Made by a program: the position numbers and the translations under genes
The notes under the pieces: generated by a model
The model's database searches: none
The model's input: the letters and a program-made list of their open reading frames with translations, nothing else
What the model was told of the DNA's origin: nothing
Source: Sporomusa malonica
GTDB taxonomy: Bacteria; Bacillota; Negativicutes; Sporomusales; Sporomusaceae
Assembly: GCF_900176355.1 (NCBI RefSeq)
Contig: NZ_FWXI01000031.1
Coordinates: 2,543-37,099 of the forward strand
Length of the DNA: 34,557 nucleotides
Reading direction: 5' to 3'
Shown here: positions 7,638 through 15,102 of the stretch, in pieces
Layout: every line of letters begins with the position of its first letter
How positions within the stretch are numbered: the first letter of the stretch is position 1

Positions 7638-8591
7638 ATGGACCTAAATGCTAAAATCTACGTTGCAGGAAGCCGTGGTTTGGTAGGCTCCGCTATTGTA
7701 CGTAGATTAAAAGAATTTGGTTATAAAAATATATTGGAAAAAACAAGTGAAGAACTTGACCTGAGGAATCAAGCAGGAGTTGAAAACTTTTTTTGCATTG
7801 AGCGTCCAGAATATGTCTTTTTAGCTGCTGCTAAGGTAGGAGGTATTCAGGCCAATAATAACCTTCCTGCAGAATTTATCTATGATAACCTTATGATTGA
7901 AGCCAACGTAATTCACAGTGCTCACAAATATAAAATTAGCAAACTTTTGTTTCTTGGCAGCTCATGTATTTACCCTAAATACGCTCCGCAACCATTAAAA
8001 GAAGAATACCTGCTAACAGGGGAACTAGAACCGACAAATGAACCTTATGCCATAGCCAAAATATCAGGAATAAAACTGTGCCAGGCTTACCGCCGGCAGT
8101 ATGGCGATAACTTTATATCAGTAATGCCGACTAATTTATATGGCATCAATGATAATTACAACCTGGACACTTCACATGTACTTCCTGCTCTTATGAGAAA
8201 GTTTCATGAAGCAAAGCTATCTGGTACACCTTCAGTTACTATATGGGGAAGTGGGAAGCCTAGACGGGAATTCCTATATGTTGATGACTTAGCCAATGCT
8301 TGTTGTTTTCTGATGCAGCACTATAACGACGGCGGAATCGTTAATATCGGTACAGGGATGGATATTACGATTGCTGAACTTGCTGCTATAATGGCAGAGA
8401 TTACAGGCTTTACAGGTGAAATTGTTTATGATACAGCCAAACCTGATGGAACACCTATTAAATGCCTGGATGTCAGTAGAATAAATAGGCTGGGATGGTC
8501 TGCGCATACACCATTAAAAGAGGGAATTGAGATAACCTATCAATGGTATTCAGGAACAGGATCCTCTTGTTATATGACAGAAAAGTATTAA
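7638..8591 (+). CDS. fcl: GDP-L-fucose synthase
   Basis: Fcl/WcaG extended SDR, 317 residues, full length. It epimerises and reduces GDP-4-keto-6-deoxymannose to GDP-L-fucose. The NADP motif is VAGSRGLVGSA near residues 9-19. Ser108/Ser109 lie in GSSCIYP and the catalytic dyad is Tyr137/Lys141 (YAIAK). PTNLYGINDNYN and GSGKPRREFLYVDD are family signatures. The start is ATG after GGAGG. It lies 33 nt after the broken gmd, so its substrate may not be made here; the gene itself looks intact. It ends before a hairpin at 8614-8639. Confidence 0.93.
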   Translation: MDLNAKIYVAGSRGLVGSAIVRRLKEFGYKNILEKTSEELDLRNQAGVENFFCIERPEYVFLAAAKVGGIQANNNLPAEFIYDNLMIEANVIHSAHKYKISKLLFLGSSCIYPKYAPQPLKEEYLLTGELEPTNEPYAIAKISGIKLCQAYRRQYGDNFISVMPTNLYGINDNYNLDTSHVLPALMRKFHEAKLSGTPSVTIWGSGKPRREFLYVDDLANACCFLMQHYNDGGIVNIGTGMDITIAELAAIMAEITGFTGEIVYDTAKPDGTPIKCLDVSRINRLGWSAHTPLKEGIEITYQWYSGTGSSCYMTEKY

Positions 8592-8613
8592 ATATGGTAT
8601 TGTGGATGAAAAT

Positions 8614-8639
8614 CCCGCTTGAACTCATGCTCAAGCGGG
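8614..8639 (+). terminator. hairpin after fcl
   Basis: CCCGCTTGA and TCAAGCGGG flank an 8-nt loop, 22 nt after the fcl stop. There is only a short T-rich tail, so termination may be partial. Confidence 0.6.
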
Positions 8640-8654
8640 TCTTAGCCTAGTTCA

Positions 8655-8745
8655 TTCACGAAACTTAAGCTATGCCGGCAAGTATATGAAATCTATGTGG
8701 ATGATGCTTCAACAATAACAGCCGAATGACTATATTACGCCGCAG
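8655..8745 (+). pseudogene. gmd relic (short fragment)
   Basis: Translated in the frame starting at CAT 8655 or so, the stretch reads RNLSYAGKYMKSMWMMLQQ, then a stop, then QPNDYIT. This parallels the Gmd segment DWGYAGDYVKAMWMILQQEQPEDYV encoded near 7186-7260. No other Gmd sequence flanks it. It is the remnant of a second gmd copy or of a local duplication, and it directly abuts the next gene. Confidence 0.75.
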
Positions 8746-8760
8746 GCGGTGTGTTTTAAA

Positions 8761-9657
8761 ATGAAAGTAATCGGATTAATTGGTTGTGGAGCTTGGGGTA
8801 AAAGCATTTTACGGGATTTAATTCTATTAAACTGCAAAATATATGTAGTTGACACTGATTGCCAGGCACTATCTAATGCGTTAAAGCTTGGAGCTGCGGA
8901 TGCCTTTTGTAACATCAACGATTTACCCAATTGTGACGGTTTTGTAGTTGCTGTACCTATTCCTGATTTAGCAAAAGAGTGTGCCGGATTATTGAAATAT
9001 AAGAAACCTATATTTTCAGAAAAAACACTTTGTCTTTCTCTGCAAGATTTCAATCTTCTGGAAAGTTTAGGCGGACTAGAATATATCTGTGTTATGCATA
9101 AATGGCACTACCACGCGGGTGTTGAAGCATTGCGCATAATTGCGCAATCAGGAAGGGTCGGCAAACTAGAAGAGATCTTTACAACCAGGCATGCATGGGT
9201 AAATGATTTTCATGGAGGAGATGTTTTTTGGACGCAAGCAGTTCACGATCTAACAATTATCAAGCATATTCTAGGGTATATTCCAACAAAGATTAAAGAA
9301 ATCAATGTAATAAAAAATGATAGTGATTTACCTGTCAGTTTTACTGCGATGTTAGGCGATAAGCCTACGATTGTTATTTCTGTTAACGGCAGACACTGCC
9401 GAAAAATCAGTGGTGTCAGCATCCATGGAAATAAAGGCTCTGCTGCGCTTAATGACGCTTATGATGACCATATTATAGTAAGAGATGAAGATGTTTATGA
9501 AAAGATACCTATCGATACAACCTTTCCTCTATATTTAGAACTAAAAGAGTTTGTTACGTATTTATATAATGGATGTAAACCACGTTGCAATCTTCAATCT
9601 GCAAAAGAAGTGACTCAAGCAATTCTAAAGCTTAGAAAAGCTGCTAAACTAATTTAG
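8761..9657 (+). CDS. Gfo/Idh/MocA-family oxidoreductase
   Basis: About 298 residues. The N-terminal Rossmann motif is GLIGCGAWGKS. FVVAVP and SEKTLCLS match the dinucleotide-binding half, where family members have a conserved E-K-P segment (here SEKTL). The second half carries HKWHYHAGVEALR and WTQAVHDLTIIKHIL, consistent with the catalytic His region. Family members oxidise or reduce sugars and nucleotide sugars with NAD(P); the substrate cannot be told. A GTG at 8749 is possible, but the ATG at 8761 lies 11 nt after AGGCGG and opens directly on the Rossmann fold, so it is preferred. It is followed at 30 nt by a radical SAM gene and then a glycosyltransferase, probably one transcript. Confidence 0.8.
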   Translation: MKVIGLIGCGAWGKSILRDLILLNCKIYVVDTDCQALSNALKLGAADAFCNINDLPNCDGFVVAVPIPDLAKECAGLLKYKKPIFSEKTLCLSLQDFNLLESLGGLEYICVMHKWHYHAGVEALRIIAQSGRVGKLEEIFTTRHAWVNDFHGGDVFWTQAVHDLTIIKHILGYIPTKIKEINVIKNDSDLPVSFTAMLGDKPTIVISVNGRHCRKISGVSIHGNKGSAALNDAYDDHIIVRDEDVYEKIPIDTTFPLYLELKEFVTYLYNGCKPRCNLQSAKEVTQAILKLRKAAKLI

Positions 9658-9687
9658 CAAATATATCTCTTTATAAAGGAGATTCTT

Positions 9688-10770
9688 ATGACAGACAATC
9701 AAGCTAAGATTTTCGCTCCCTCCAAAGTATCTATAGATAATAAAAAAATTGAAACCTATTTAAATGGCGGACGAATATACCCTACAACAGTCGAATTAGA
9801 CTTAACTCAACGTTGCACACGTTCCTGCGCCGGCTGTCCATATGCCGCAGCCAGAAAATCAGCGCTTACACTGCAGCTGCCTTTTTTGGATAGACTATTT
9901 AGCGTATTAGGCCCTCATACTCCTGGTATTGTATTTTCCGGAGGCGAATCAACAATAGTACCTCATTTCCCTGAAACAGTTACATTGGCAAAGCAGAAAG
10001 GGTTTAAAGAGATTGCTGTTATCTCAAATGGTGCCAATATCCATCTCCCTGAGATACAGGCTGCGCTATTGGCGCAGGTGACTGCTATCCGCATATCGTT
10101 GTATGATTGGCAAGAAAACGATTCAGATTTTTTCATAAATACTTTGAAAAAGATTGAAGGTCTTCGTAATTTAATAGAAAAAAGCGGCAGCAAGCTTGAA
10201 ATTGGTGCTTCGATGCTAACACGCAACGATTTAACCCATAGGTTTAACTCGGTAGGACAACAAGCCTTCGCTGCCGGGATACACTGGTTATATTTTCATC
10301 CTTATTGTGTCGATTGGGATAAGAACTATCCAGTTCAGGCAGATCAAACAGGGGTATTAGCAGCAATTGAAAAATTAGAAGAAGCAGTACCTAAAAATGC
10401 TGACATCCACGTCCCTCTTGAGCGTTATTCCAAAGAACCACTATATTTCGAAAAATTACATGGTTCTTACTTTTTAATACAAATCGGGGCAGATGGTATT
10501 AACTATGCTGGGCCGGAAAGCAAATATGCAAACGATGCAGAATTATTAAATCTTAATGATTACTTAGAGGATGATTTCTTATGGCATCCCCAAAGAATTA
10601 ACCGATTAAATCAGTTTAACAGCAGTAATTACCGTTTTATCGGAACAAAACACAGACCACCGATGTTTAGTGATTATATACAAAAGTTAATACAGCTTCG
10701 CAATAATAATATAGATGGAGAGTATTTAACAAAAGCCTCTGCCAAATTTTCGTATCCTACTATAATATAA
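9688..10770 (+). CDS. radical SAM protein in glycan cluster
   Basis: 360 residues. The radical SAM cluster motif is Cys43-x3-Cys47-x2-Cys50 (CTRSCAGC), followed by the SAM-contacting GGE in VFSGGEST (85-87). Later strands (ISNGANI, RISLYDW, LEIGASML) fit the partial TIM barrel. There is no Cys-rich SPASM or twitch domain at the C-terminus; few Cys remain after the core. The C-terminal ~80 residues are of unknown function. The start is ATG after AAGGAG. It sits between a Gfo/Idh/MocA oxidoreductase and a GT2 gene, suggesting radical-based modification of a sugar or of an acceptor peptide. The actual substrate is unknown. Confidence 0.8.
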   Translation: MTDNQAKIFAPSKVSIDNKKIETYLNGGRIYPTTVELDLTQRCTRSCAGCPYAAARKSALTLQLPFLDRLFSVLGPHTPGIVFSGGESTIVPHFPETVTLAKQKGFKEIAVISNGANIHLPEIQAALLAQVTAIRISLYDWQENDSDFFINTLKKIEGLRNLIEKSGSKLEIGASMLTRNDLTHRFNSVGQQAFAAGIHWLYFHPYCVDWDKNYPVQADQTGVLAAIEKLEEAVPKNADIHVPLERYSKEPLYFEKLHGSYFLIQIGADGINYAGPESKYANDAELLNLNDYLEDDFLWHPQRINRLNQFNSSNYRFIGTKHRPPMFSDYIQKLIQLRNNNIDGEYLTKASAKFSYPTII

Positions 10771-10781
10771 GGTATTTCACT

Positions 10782-11624
10782 ATGGAAAGCAGGGCAACAG
10801 TCATTATACCTACTTTTGGAGATGCCAAATTCGCTTGTTGGGCAATTAAAAGCGTACAAGAACAAACAATTAAGGATATTGAAATATGCATAATATGTGA
10901 TGGATCGCCAGAAAACATGGTTGCACTTTTCAAGAATATAGCAAAAGAAGATGTCCGCATCAAGGTTTTTACGTACCCAAAATCACCGAGAACAGGTGAA
11001 CCTTACCGGGATGCTGTGATCAAGCAAACTACTGGTAAAATAATTTGTTATTGCAGTCATGATGACTTATGGCTGCCTAATCATGTGCAGGAGCTGGAAA
11101 AAACTCTGCATACATGCTGGTTTACTCATTCGATACATGCGGTAGTAAATATGCCTGATAAAGAAAACACTGCTTGTGCCGAGCCTTTGGCGAAAGCAGA
11201 AAGCCGCCTGTGCCCTTCGGGTAATATTGCCCTTATCCAGGCGGAAAGTTATTCTGGTAGCAGTTTGTTTAGTCATATTTATTGGGCGGATTTACAAGAT
11301 CCAATTATCATAGATAAAATGCTTAATGGGCGAAATTTTTTTGGATTAACTTATGGAGCTCATACTAGAGAAAGTTATGTTAATTTAGAAGAAGGATGGA
11401 TAACTACTCCGGTTAAGAATATCCCGACTGATTTATATATGTGGTGCAAATTTTTGTCGGGTTATAAAGAGCGTTGTAAAACAACTATGAAAATTACAGC
11501 ATTAAGTTTTCCTAAGCTCTATAGAAAAGAATGGTCAGAACAACAGCGTGATGATGAATTAAAACTATACTTTGAAAAAATACTAGATCCATCATTTTTA
11601 AAAAGGATCGATAATATATCATAA
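10782..11624 (+). CDS. GT2 glycosyltransferase with an in-frame repeat insertion
   Basis: 280 residues. The N-terminus is a GT-A fold: VIIPTFGDAKFACWAIKSV, then ICDGSPE, and Asp94/Asp95 in CSHDDLWLP as the nucleotide-sugar/metal motif. The start is ATG 11 nt after the radical SAM stop. Residues ~127-157 (starting DKENTACAEPLAKAESR) are encoded by copy B of the dispersed repeat (11159-11253). This segment carries the AT-content and motif of the repeat and not of the gene, yet it keeps the frame open. It lies just past the catalytic Asp motif, so it either forms a tolerated surface loop or impairs the enzyme. The donor and acceptor are unknown. Confidence 0.8.
   Translation: MESRATVIIPTFGDAKFACWAIKSVQEQTIKDIEICIICDGSPENMVALFKNIAKEDVRIKVFTYPKSPRTGEPYRDAVIKQTTGKIICYCSHDDLWLPNHVQELEKTLHTCWFTHSIHAVVNMPDKENTACAEPLAKAESRLCPSGNIALIQAESYSGSSLFSHIYWADLQDPIIIDKMLNGRNFFGLTYGAHTRESYVNLEEGWITTPVKNIPTDLYMWCKFLSGYKERCKTTMKITALSFPKLYRKEWSEQQRDDELKLYFEKILDPSFLKRIDNIS
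11159..11253 (+). repeat. dispersed structured repeat, copy B (inside coding sequence)
   Basis: It matches copies A and C from TAAAGAAAACAC through GCCGAGCCTTTGGCGAAAGC and CCCTTATCCAGGCGGAAAG. An extra ~15 nt (GCCTGTGCCCTTCGGGTA region) is inserted in the middle, and the terminal CTTTC...GGATAA arm is missing. It lies in frame in the glycosyltransferase gene. Confidence 0.8.
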
Positions 11625-11654
11625 AAATAAGCCGCGAATTTTCGTGGCTTATTT
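11625..11654. terminator. bidirectional terminator between convergent genes
   Basis: AAATAAGCCGCGAA pairs with TTCGTGGCTTATTT, with A and T runs on both sides. It separates the plus gene ending at 11624 from the minus operon ending at 11685. Confidence 0.85.
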
Positions 11655-11684
11655 ATGTGTGTCCTTGTTACATTTTCGTCTAAT

Positions 11685-12455
11685 CTACTCCTGCACTCGC
11701 TTCAGCCATGCCATTGGCCAATGTGTAATATTATGCTCTAACTCACTTTCATTAAATTCCCATACAGGTTTCTCGTAAGCAAACTCCTTATGTTTTTCTA
11801 GAAAGTCATGAACTGCACTAACTGGATTATCTACTTGCCAAGTTACATTACCTCGCGGTACGTCATACAGCTCTTGCATGAGGCCATCTGTTACTACAAT
11901 ATAGGATCCTATCGAAACTAGATCATGATAAGCTTCTAATTCATTAAAAACGTGTTCACGGCTATGACTTGAATCCAAAATCACCAAAACTTTTTCTCCT
12001 TCTTTAACAAAAGACTTTACTTTTTTTATAACATTATCTGCTATCGAATTACCTTCAACTAAAGTAATATAAGAAGCTAACTCATGTTCTTCAATCAGTT
12101 GTCTATTATGGGGTCGAATATCAATATCTATGCCAATAACTCTTCCTTTTCCCATCATCTTGCATAAACTTGCATAATACACAAGCGAGCCTCCGTGTGC
12201 TACACCTGTCTCAATAATTAAATCAGGTTGTACTCTATAAATGACTTCCTGGATACGGATCATGTCTTCAGGCAACTGAATAACAGGTCTCCCCATCCAG
12301 GTAAAAGTATACGTATATTTCTGGTTCCAACCAATCTTTACCCATTGTTTTGTAATTATTTCGAAGGCTTCTTTGCTATACAATTCAAATGAATGACATA
12401 CATTGTCGTGTTCGTAAGACAATTCTTTTTTTTTGTCATCAATTATTATTCTCAA
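11685..12455 (-). CDS. CmcI-type SAM methyltransferase (cephalosporin hydroxylase family)
   Basis: 256 residues. It matches the CmcI/rhamnosyl O-methyltransferase family: IQLPEDMIRIQEVIY, then DLIIETGVAHGGSLVYYAS (the SAM site, from about residue 78), GKGRVIGIDIDIRPHNR, LVILDSSHSREHV and a WPMAWLKR end. Members O-methylate sugars or antibiotics. Here O-methylation of a deoxyhexose is the natural guess. The start is TTG at 12455, 6 nt after AGGAGGT. It is the last gene of the seven-gene CDP-sugar operon, 20 nt after the previous gene, and ends at a shared terminator. Confidence 0.8.
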   Translation of the reverse strand: MRIIIDDKKKELSYEHDNVCHSFELYSKEAFEIITKQWVKIGWNQKYTYTFTWMGRPVIQLPEDMIRIQEVIYRVQPDLIIETGVAHGGSLVYYASLCKMMGKGRVIGIDIDIRPHNRQLIEEHELASYITLVEGNSIADNVIKKVKSFVKEGEKVLVILDSSHSREHVFNELEAYHDLVSIGSYIVVTDGLMQELYDVPRGNVTWQVDNPVSAVHDFLEKHKEFAYEKPVWEFNESELEHNITHWPMAWLKRVQE

Positions 12456-12475
12456 TATTCTACCTCCTGAATGTA

Positions 12476-13657
12476 TTACATGAGCTTAATTAACTTAAGA
12501 TCAATGTTTTTAAGTGCCAAAATTTCTTGTATCTCCGACATATAATTCGGATTCATAATGATAGCATGCGTCCCCCCTTTGCGTACTGCTGATTCAACAT
12601 TAGTAATTAGGTGTCCCGTTCCTGGAATATAATTTCCCTGTTTATTTGGGTTTATATCAATGGCACAATTAATTAAATTACAGTTAGGATCAATCAAATT
12701 GGCAAATGTAACTCCTTTCGCGCCAGCTCCCCAAATAGCTACTTTATAGTTTCTTTGATGCAATGCACTTATTTTATTACGCCAATTGTTAACCATTAGA
12801 TTTTCAACTTTAACGAAGTTATCAATAACTTGCTTAAATTCTCTCCAGCAAAAAGGCTCTTGAGTAATTCTATTTCCCGTACCAGAATCGAAGGCGGCTT
12901 CGGCCCATAAGTATTGTCCTTCAAAAATATGGTTAATCTGTCTTATAGTTAAACCACTGGAGGAAAAAGCAGTTAGAATCGAATTCATATTAAAATATGA
13001 GCAATGCTCATAAAAAAAGTCCCAGAACACGTGGTTTTCCAATATCCAGTTAATGCAGGGTGTTTCAAAAAAGAGTATTGTCTCTTTTGGGTTACGTAAG
13101 GCTTTACGAATATTGCCCAATAACATTAAAGGATCAGAAATATGCTCAATTACGTGTCTACATACTATAATATCGGCATCTATATCAATATATTTCTCAC
13201 TATAATAGTCTTTTTGAAAAGAAAGACGACCATCAAATAATATATCTTCGCCTCGATAACTAGGATCAAATCCAAATCCATAATTTCCATATTTGGGATT
13301 TTCTACTAACTTCTTTAGGAATTCACCTTGACCACATCCAATTTCAATAATTCGCGAATTTCTAATTTTGTATTCTTCTAGTAAGTACTCGATTAAGCCA
13401 CTCACATAATTATTAAAATAATTAGAGTGAAATTGACAGTTTTCATATGCTTGATTATAAATTATTTTGTTTTCATTAAAATCTCCATTAAAAACAAAAC
13501 CACATTCCTGGCACGCTAAGAGTGAGATTTTCCCATCCTTTAATTGAGTCGCTACTGATTGGTCTGGAATTATTATATTTTGAAAGATAGGGGTGTTTTT
13601 ACGTTCCAAAAACAAATAACTATGTTTTGAGTCACACACCGGACAATTTAAATTCAT
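12476..13657 (-). CDS. zinc-binding C-methyltransferase-like protein
   Basis: 393 residues, with the three-part layout of sugar C-methyltransferases. The N-terminal zinc site has Cys5/Cys8 (CPVC) and Cys49/Cys52 (CQEC). A SAM domain with RIIEIGCGQGEF (about 103-113) and VCRHVIEHISDP follows. The C-terminal Rossmann-like domain has KVAIWGAGAKGVTFANL. It lacks the YHEH signature seen in the TylC3-type protein at 15103 and is less typical, so its methyl acceptor may differ; a second C- or O-methylation on the same sugar is possible. The start is ATG behind GGGAG. It is co-operonic with the CDP-sugar genes. Confidence 0.75.
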   Translation of the reverse strand: MNLNCPVCDSKHSYLFLERKNTPIFQNIIIPDQSVATQLKDGKISLLACQECGFVFNGDFNENKIIYNQAYENCQFHSNYFNNYVSGLIEYLLEEYKIRNSRIIEIGCGQGEFLKKLVENPKYGNYGFGFDPSYRGEDILFDGRLSFQKDYYSEKYIDIDADIIVCRHVIEHISDPLMLLGNIRKALRNPKETILFFETPCINWILENHVFWDFFYEHCSYFNMNSILTAFSSSGLTIRQINHIFEGQYLWAEAAFDSGTGNRITQEPFCWREFKQVIDNFVKVENLMVNNWRNKISALHQRNYKVAIWGAGAKGVTFANLIDPNCNLINCAIDINPNKQGNYIPGTGHLITNVESAVRKGGTHAIIMNPNYMSEIQEILALKNIDLKLIKLM

Positions 13658-13672
13658 GCTTTTTTCTCCCGG

Positions 13673-14575
13673 TCAATTCAAGTAATTCTGCCACCATTGT
13701 ATTGTCTTTTGTATACCTTCGTTGATTTTATATCTTGGTTTCCAACTTACTTCATTCAATAATCTCTCGACATTGGCACACAAAAGTGACGGTTCTCCAC
13801 GGCTTGACTCGACTGCCTCAAAATGTAGCAATTCAGGATTACCTATGTAATAGGCAATCGTTTTTGCTAACTCACCAATTTTGATTGGTTCTCCAGATGC
13901 AATATTGACAGGACCGGTAACCGAACTATCTAACAAAGCGCAAAAAGCATCAGCAACATCCTCAACATATAAAAAATCTCGGTATCGATCCCCGTGTATG
14001 CATACAGCCGGTTCACCCTGCAGCAGTGATTTTACTGTTGCTGCTACAAGACGTGAGGCTGCTTCGTGTGGACCGTAGAGAAAAAATATTCTCCCCCAAG
14101 CAGCACTTATGCCACTTGCTAAACAAAATGCATTCATAAACGCATTAAGGGAATTTTTGCATATACCATAATATGAACTTGGCTGACAAGGCGTTAATTG
14201 CTCTGTTAAATACCCATAACGCCAATCATATTCAGCGCAAGTTCCCGCAAACACAGTGCGTACTCCTCCATTTTTCTGAAATGAGCTCAGCATTTCCATA
14301 CTAGCTCTTACCCAATGAAAATTTTCAGCACTCGTCATATATGAATTAGGTTCTACATTCCACGCAAAATGAAGAAGATGAGACGGTCTAATCGCCTGAA
14401 AAATATTTTCTACTTGAGTAGAACTAAATATATTTACCCTGTGCCAATAAGCATTTGCAGTCAAATTAAAATTTGTTCTAGAGATGGCATGGACCTCGTA
14501 TCCACGTCTTATAAGTCCATCAATTGCATGACGGCCAATAAAACCACATGCGCCAGTCAATACTACTTTTTTCAT
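13673..14575 (-). CDS. NAD(P)-dependent sugar epimerase/reductase
   Basis: Extended SDR of 300 residues. The nucleotide motif is TGACGFIGRHA, the active-site segment FAGTCAEYD, the catalytic pair is Tyr/Lys in YYGICKNSLNAF, and RDFLYVEDVADAF is the typical extended-SDR motif. The ATG at 14575 overlaps the stop of the upstream epimerase gene (ATGA); an in-frame TTG 12 nt upstream is less likely. Placed after a dehydratase, C-methyltransferase and 3,5-epimerase, it is best read as the 4-ketoreductase that finishes the CDP-deoxyhexose. That assignment is inference from order, since SDRs of this type also catalyse 4-epimerisation. Confidence 0.8.
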   Translation of the reverse strand: MKKVVLTGACGFIGRHAIDGLIRRGYEVHAISRTNFNLTANAYWHRVNIFSSTQVENIFQAIRPSHLLHFAWNVEPNSYMTSAENFHWVRASMEMLSSFQKNGGVRTVFAGTCAEYDWRYGYLTEQLTPCQPSSYYGICKNSLNAFMNAFCLASGISAAWGRIFFLYGPHEAASRLVAATVKSLLQGEPAVCIHGDRYRDFLYVEDVADAFCALLDSSVTGPVNIASGEPIKIGELAKTIAYYIGNPELLHFEAVESSRGEPSLLCANVERLLNEVSWKPRYKINEGIQKTIQWWQNYLN

Positions 14576-15102
14576 TCTGACCACCAATCATATGCTTGAT
14601 CTTTTTTTGACATGATTTTTTCAGTTATCGGCCATTCCATGCCAAAACTCGGATCATCCCACCGTACACCCCAAGCAGCTTCTGGATGATAAAAATCGCT
14701 CAGCTGATAAAATACACATGTATCATCTTGTAATGTTTGAAATCCGTGTGCAACTCCTTCTGGAATATACAGCATACGGTAATTTGAAGCAGATAATTCA
14801 AAGGCTTTCCATTGCCTGAATGTTGGTGAATCTCGCCTCAAATCAAGAATCACATCATATATAGATCCTGCAATACACGTCACCAGTTTGGCTTCTTCAT
14901 ATGGCGCACTCTGATAATGCATGCCGCGAAGCGTACCTCGACTAATATTATAGGATAGATTGCACTGAACTAAATTCGAATTTAAGCCATGTTCCTTAAA
15001 TTCCTTTTCACACCACATGCGCGCAAAAAAGCCCCTATTATCTTTTATCAGCTCCAGATCTATACAGTATGCACCAGAAATGCCTGTTTCTGTAAAGATC
15101 AT
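14572..15102 (-). CDS. RmlC-like NDP-4-keto-6-deoxyhexose 3(5)-epimerase
   Basis: 176-residue cupin of the RmlC family. It keeps the catalytic His in TLRGMHYQS, LVTCIAGSIYDVILDLR with its Asp, and the Tyr in QLSDFYHPEAAWGVRWDDP. It differs clearly from rfbC at 3697, and its place in a CDP-sugar operon suggests a CDP-linked 4-ketosugar substrate. The start is ATG, 8 nt after GGAGG, immediately after the stop of the C-methyltransferase gene. Whether it acts at C3, C5 or both cannot be seen from sequence. Confidence 0.85.
   Translation of the reverse strand: MIFTETGISGAYCIDLELIKDNRGFFARMWCEKEFKEHGLNSNLVQCNLSYNISRGTLRGMHYQSAPYEEAKLVTCIAGSIYDVILDLRRDSPTFRQWKAFELSASNYRMLYIPEGVAHGFQTLQDDTCVFYQLSDFYHPEAAWGVRWDDPSFGMEWPITEKIMSKKDQAYDWWSE

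Noticed and set aside
7559..7660. Short frame beginning ATGCAAAAAA between gmd and fcl
   Set aside because: In the real sequence it stops after seven codons; a longer reading needs a shift in the 11-A run.
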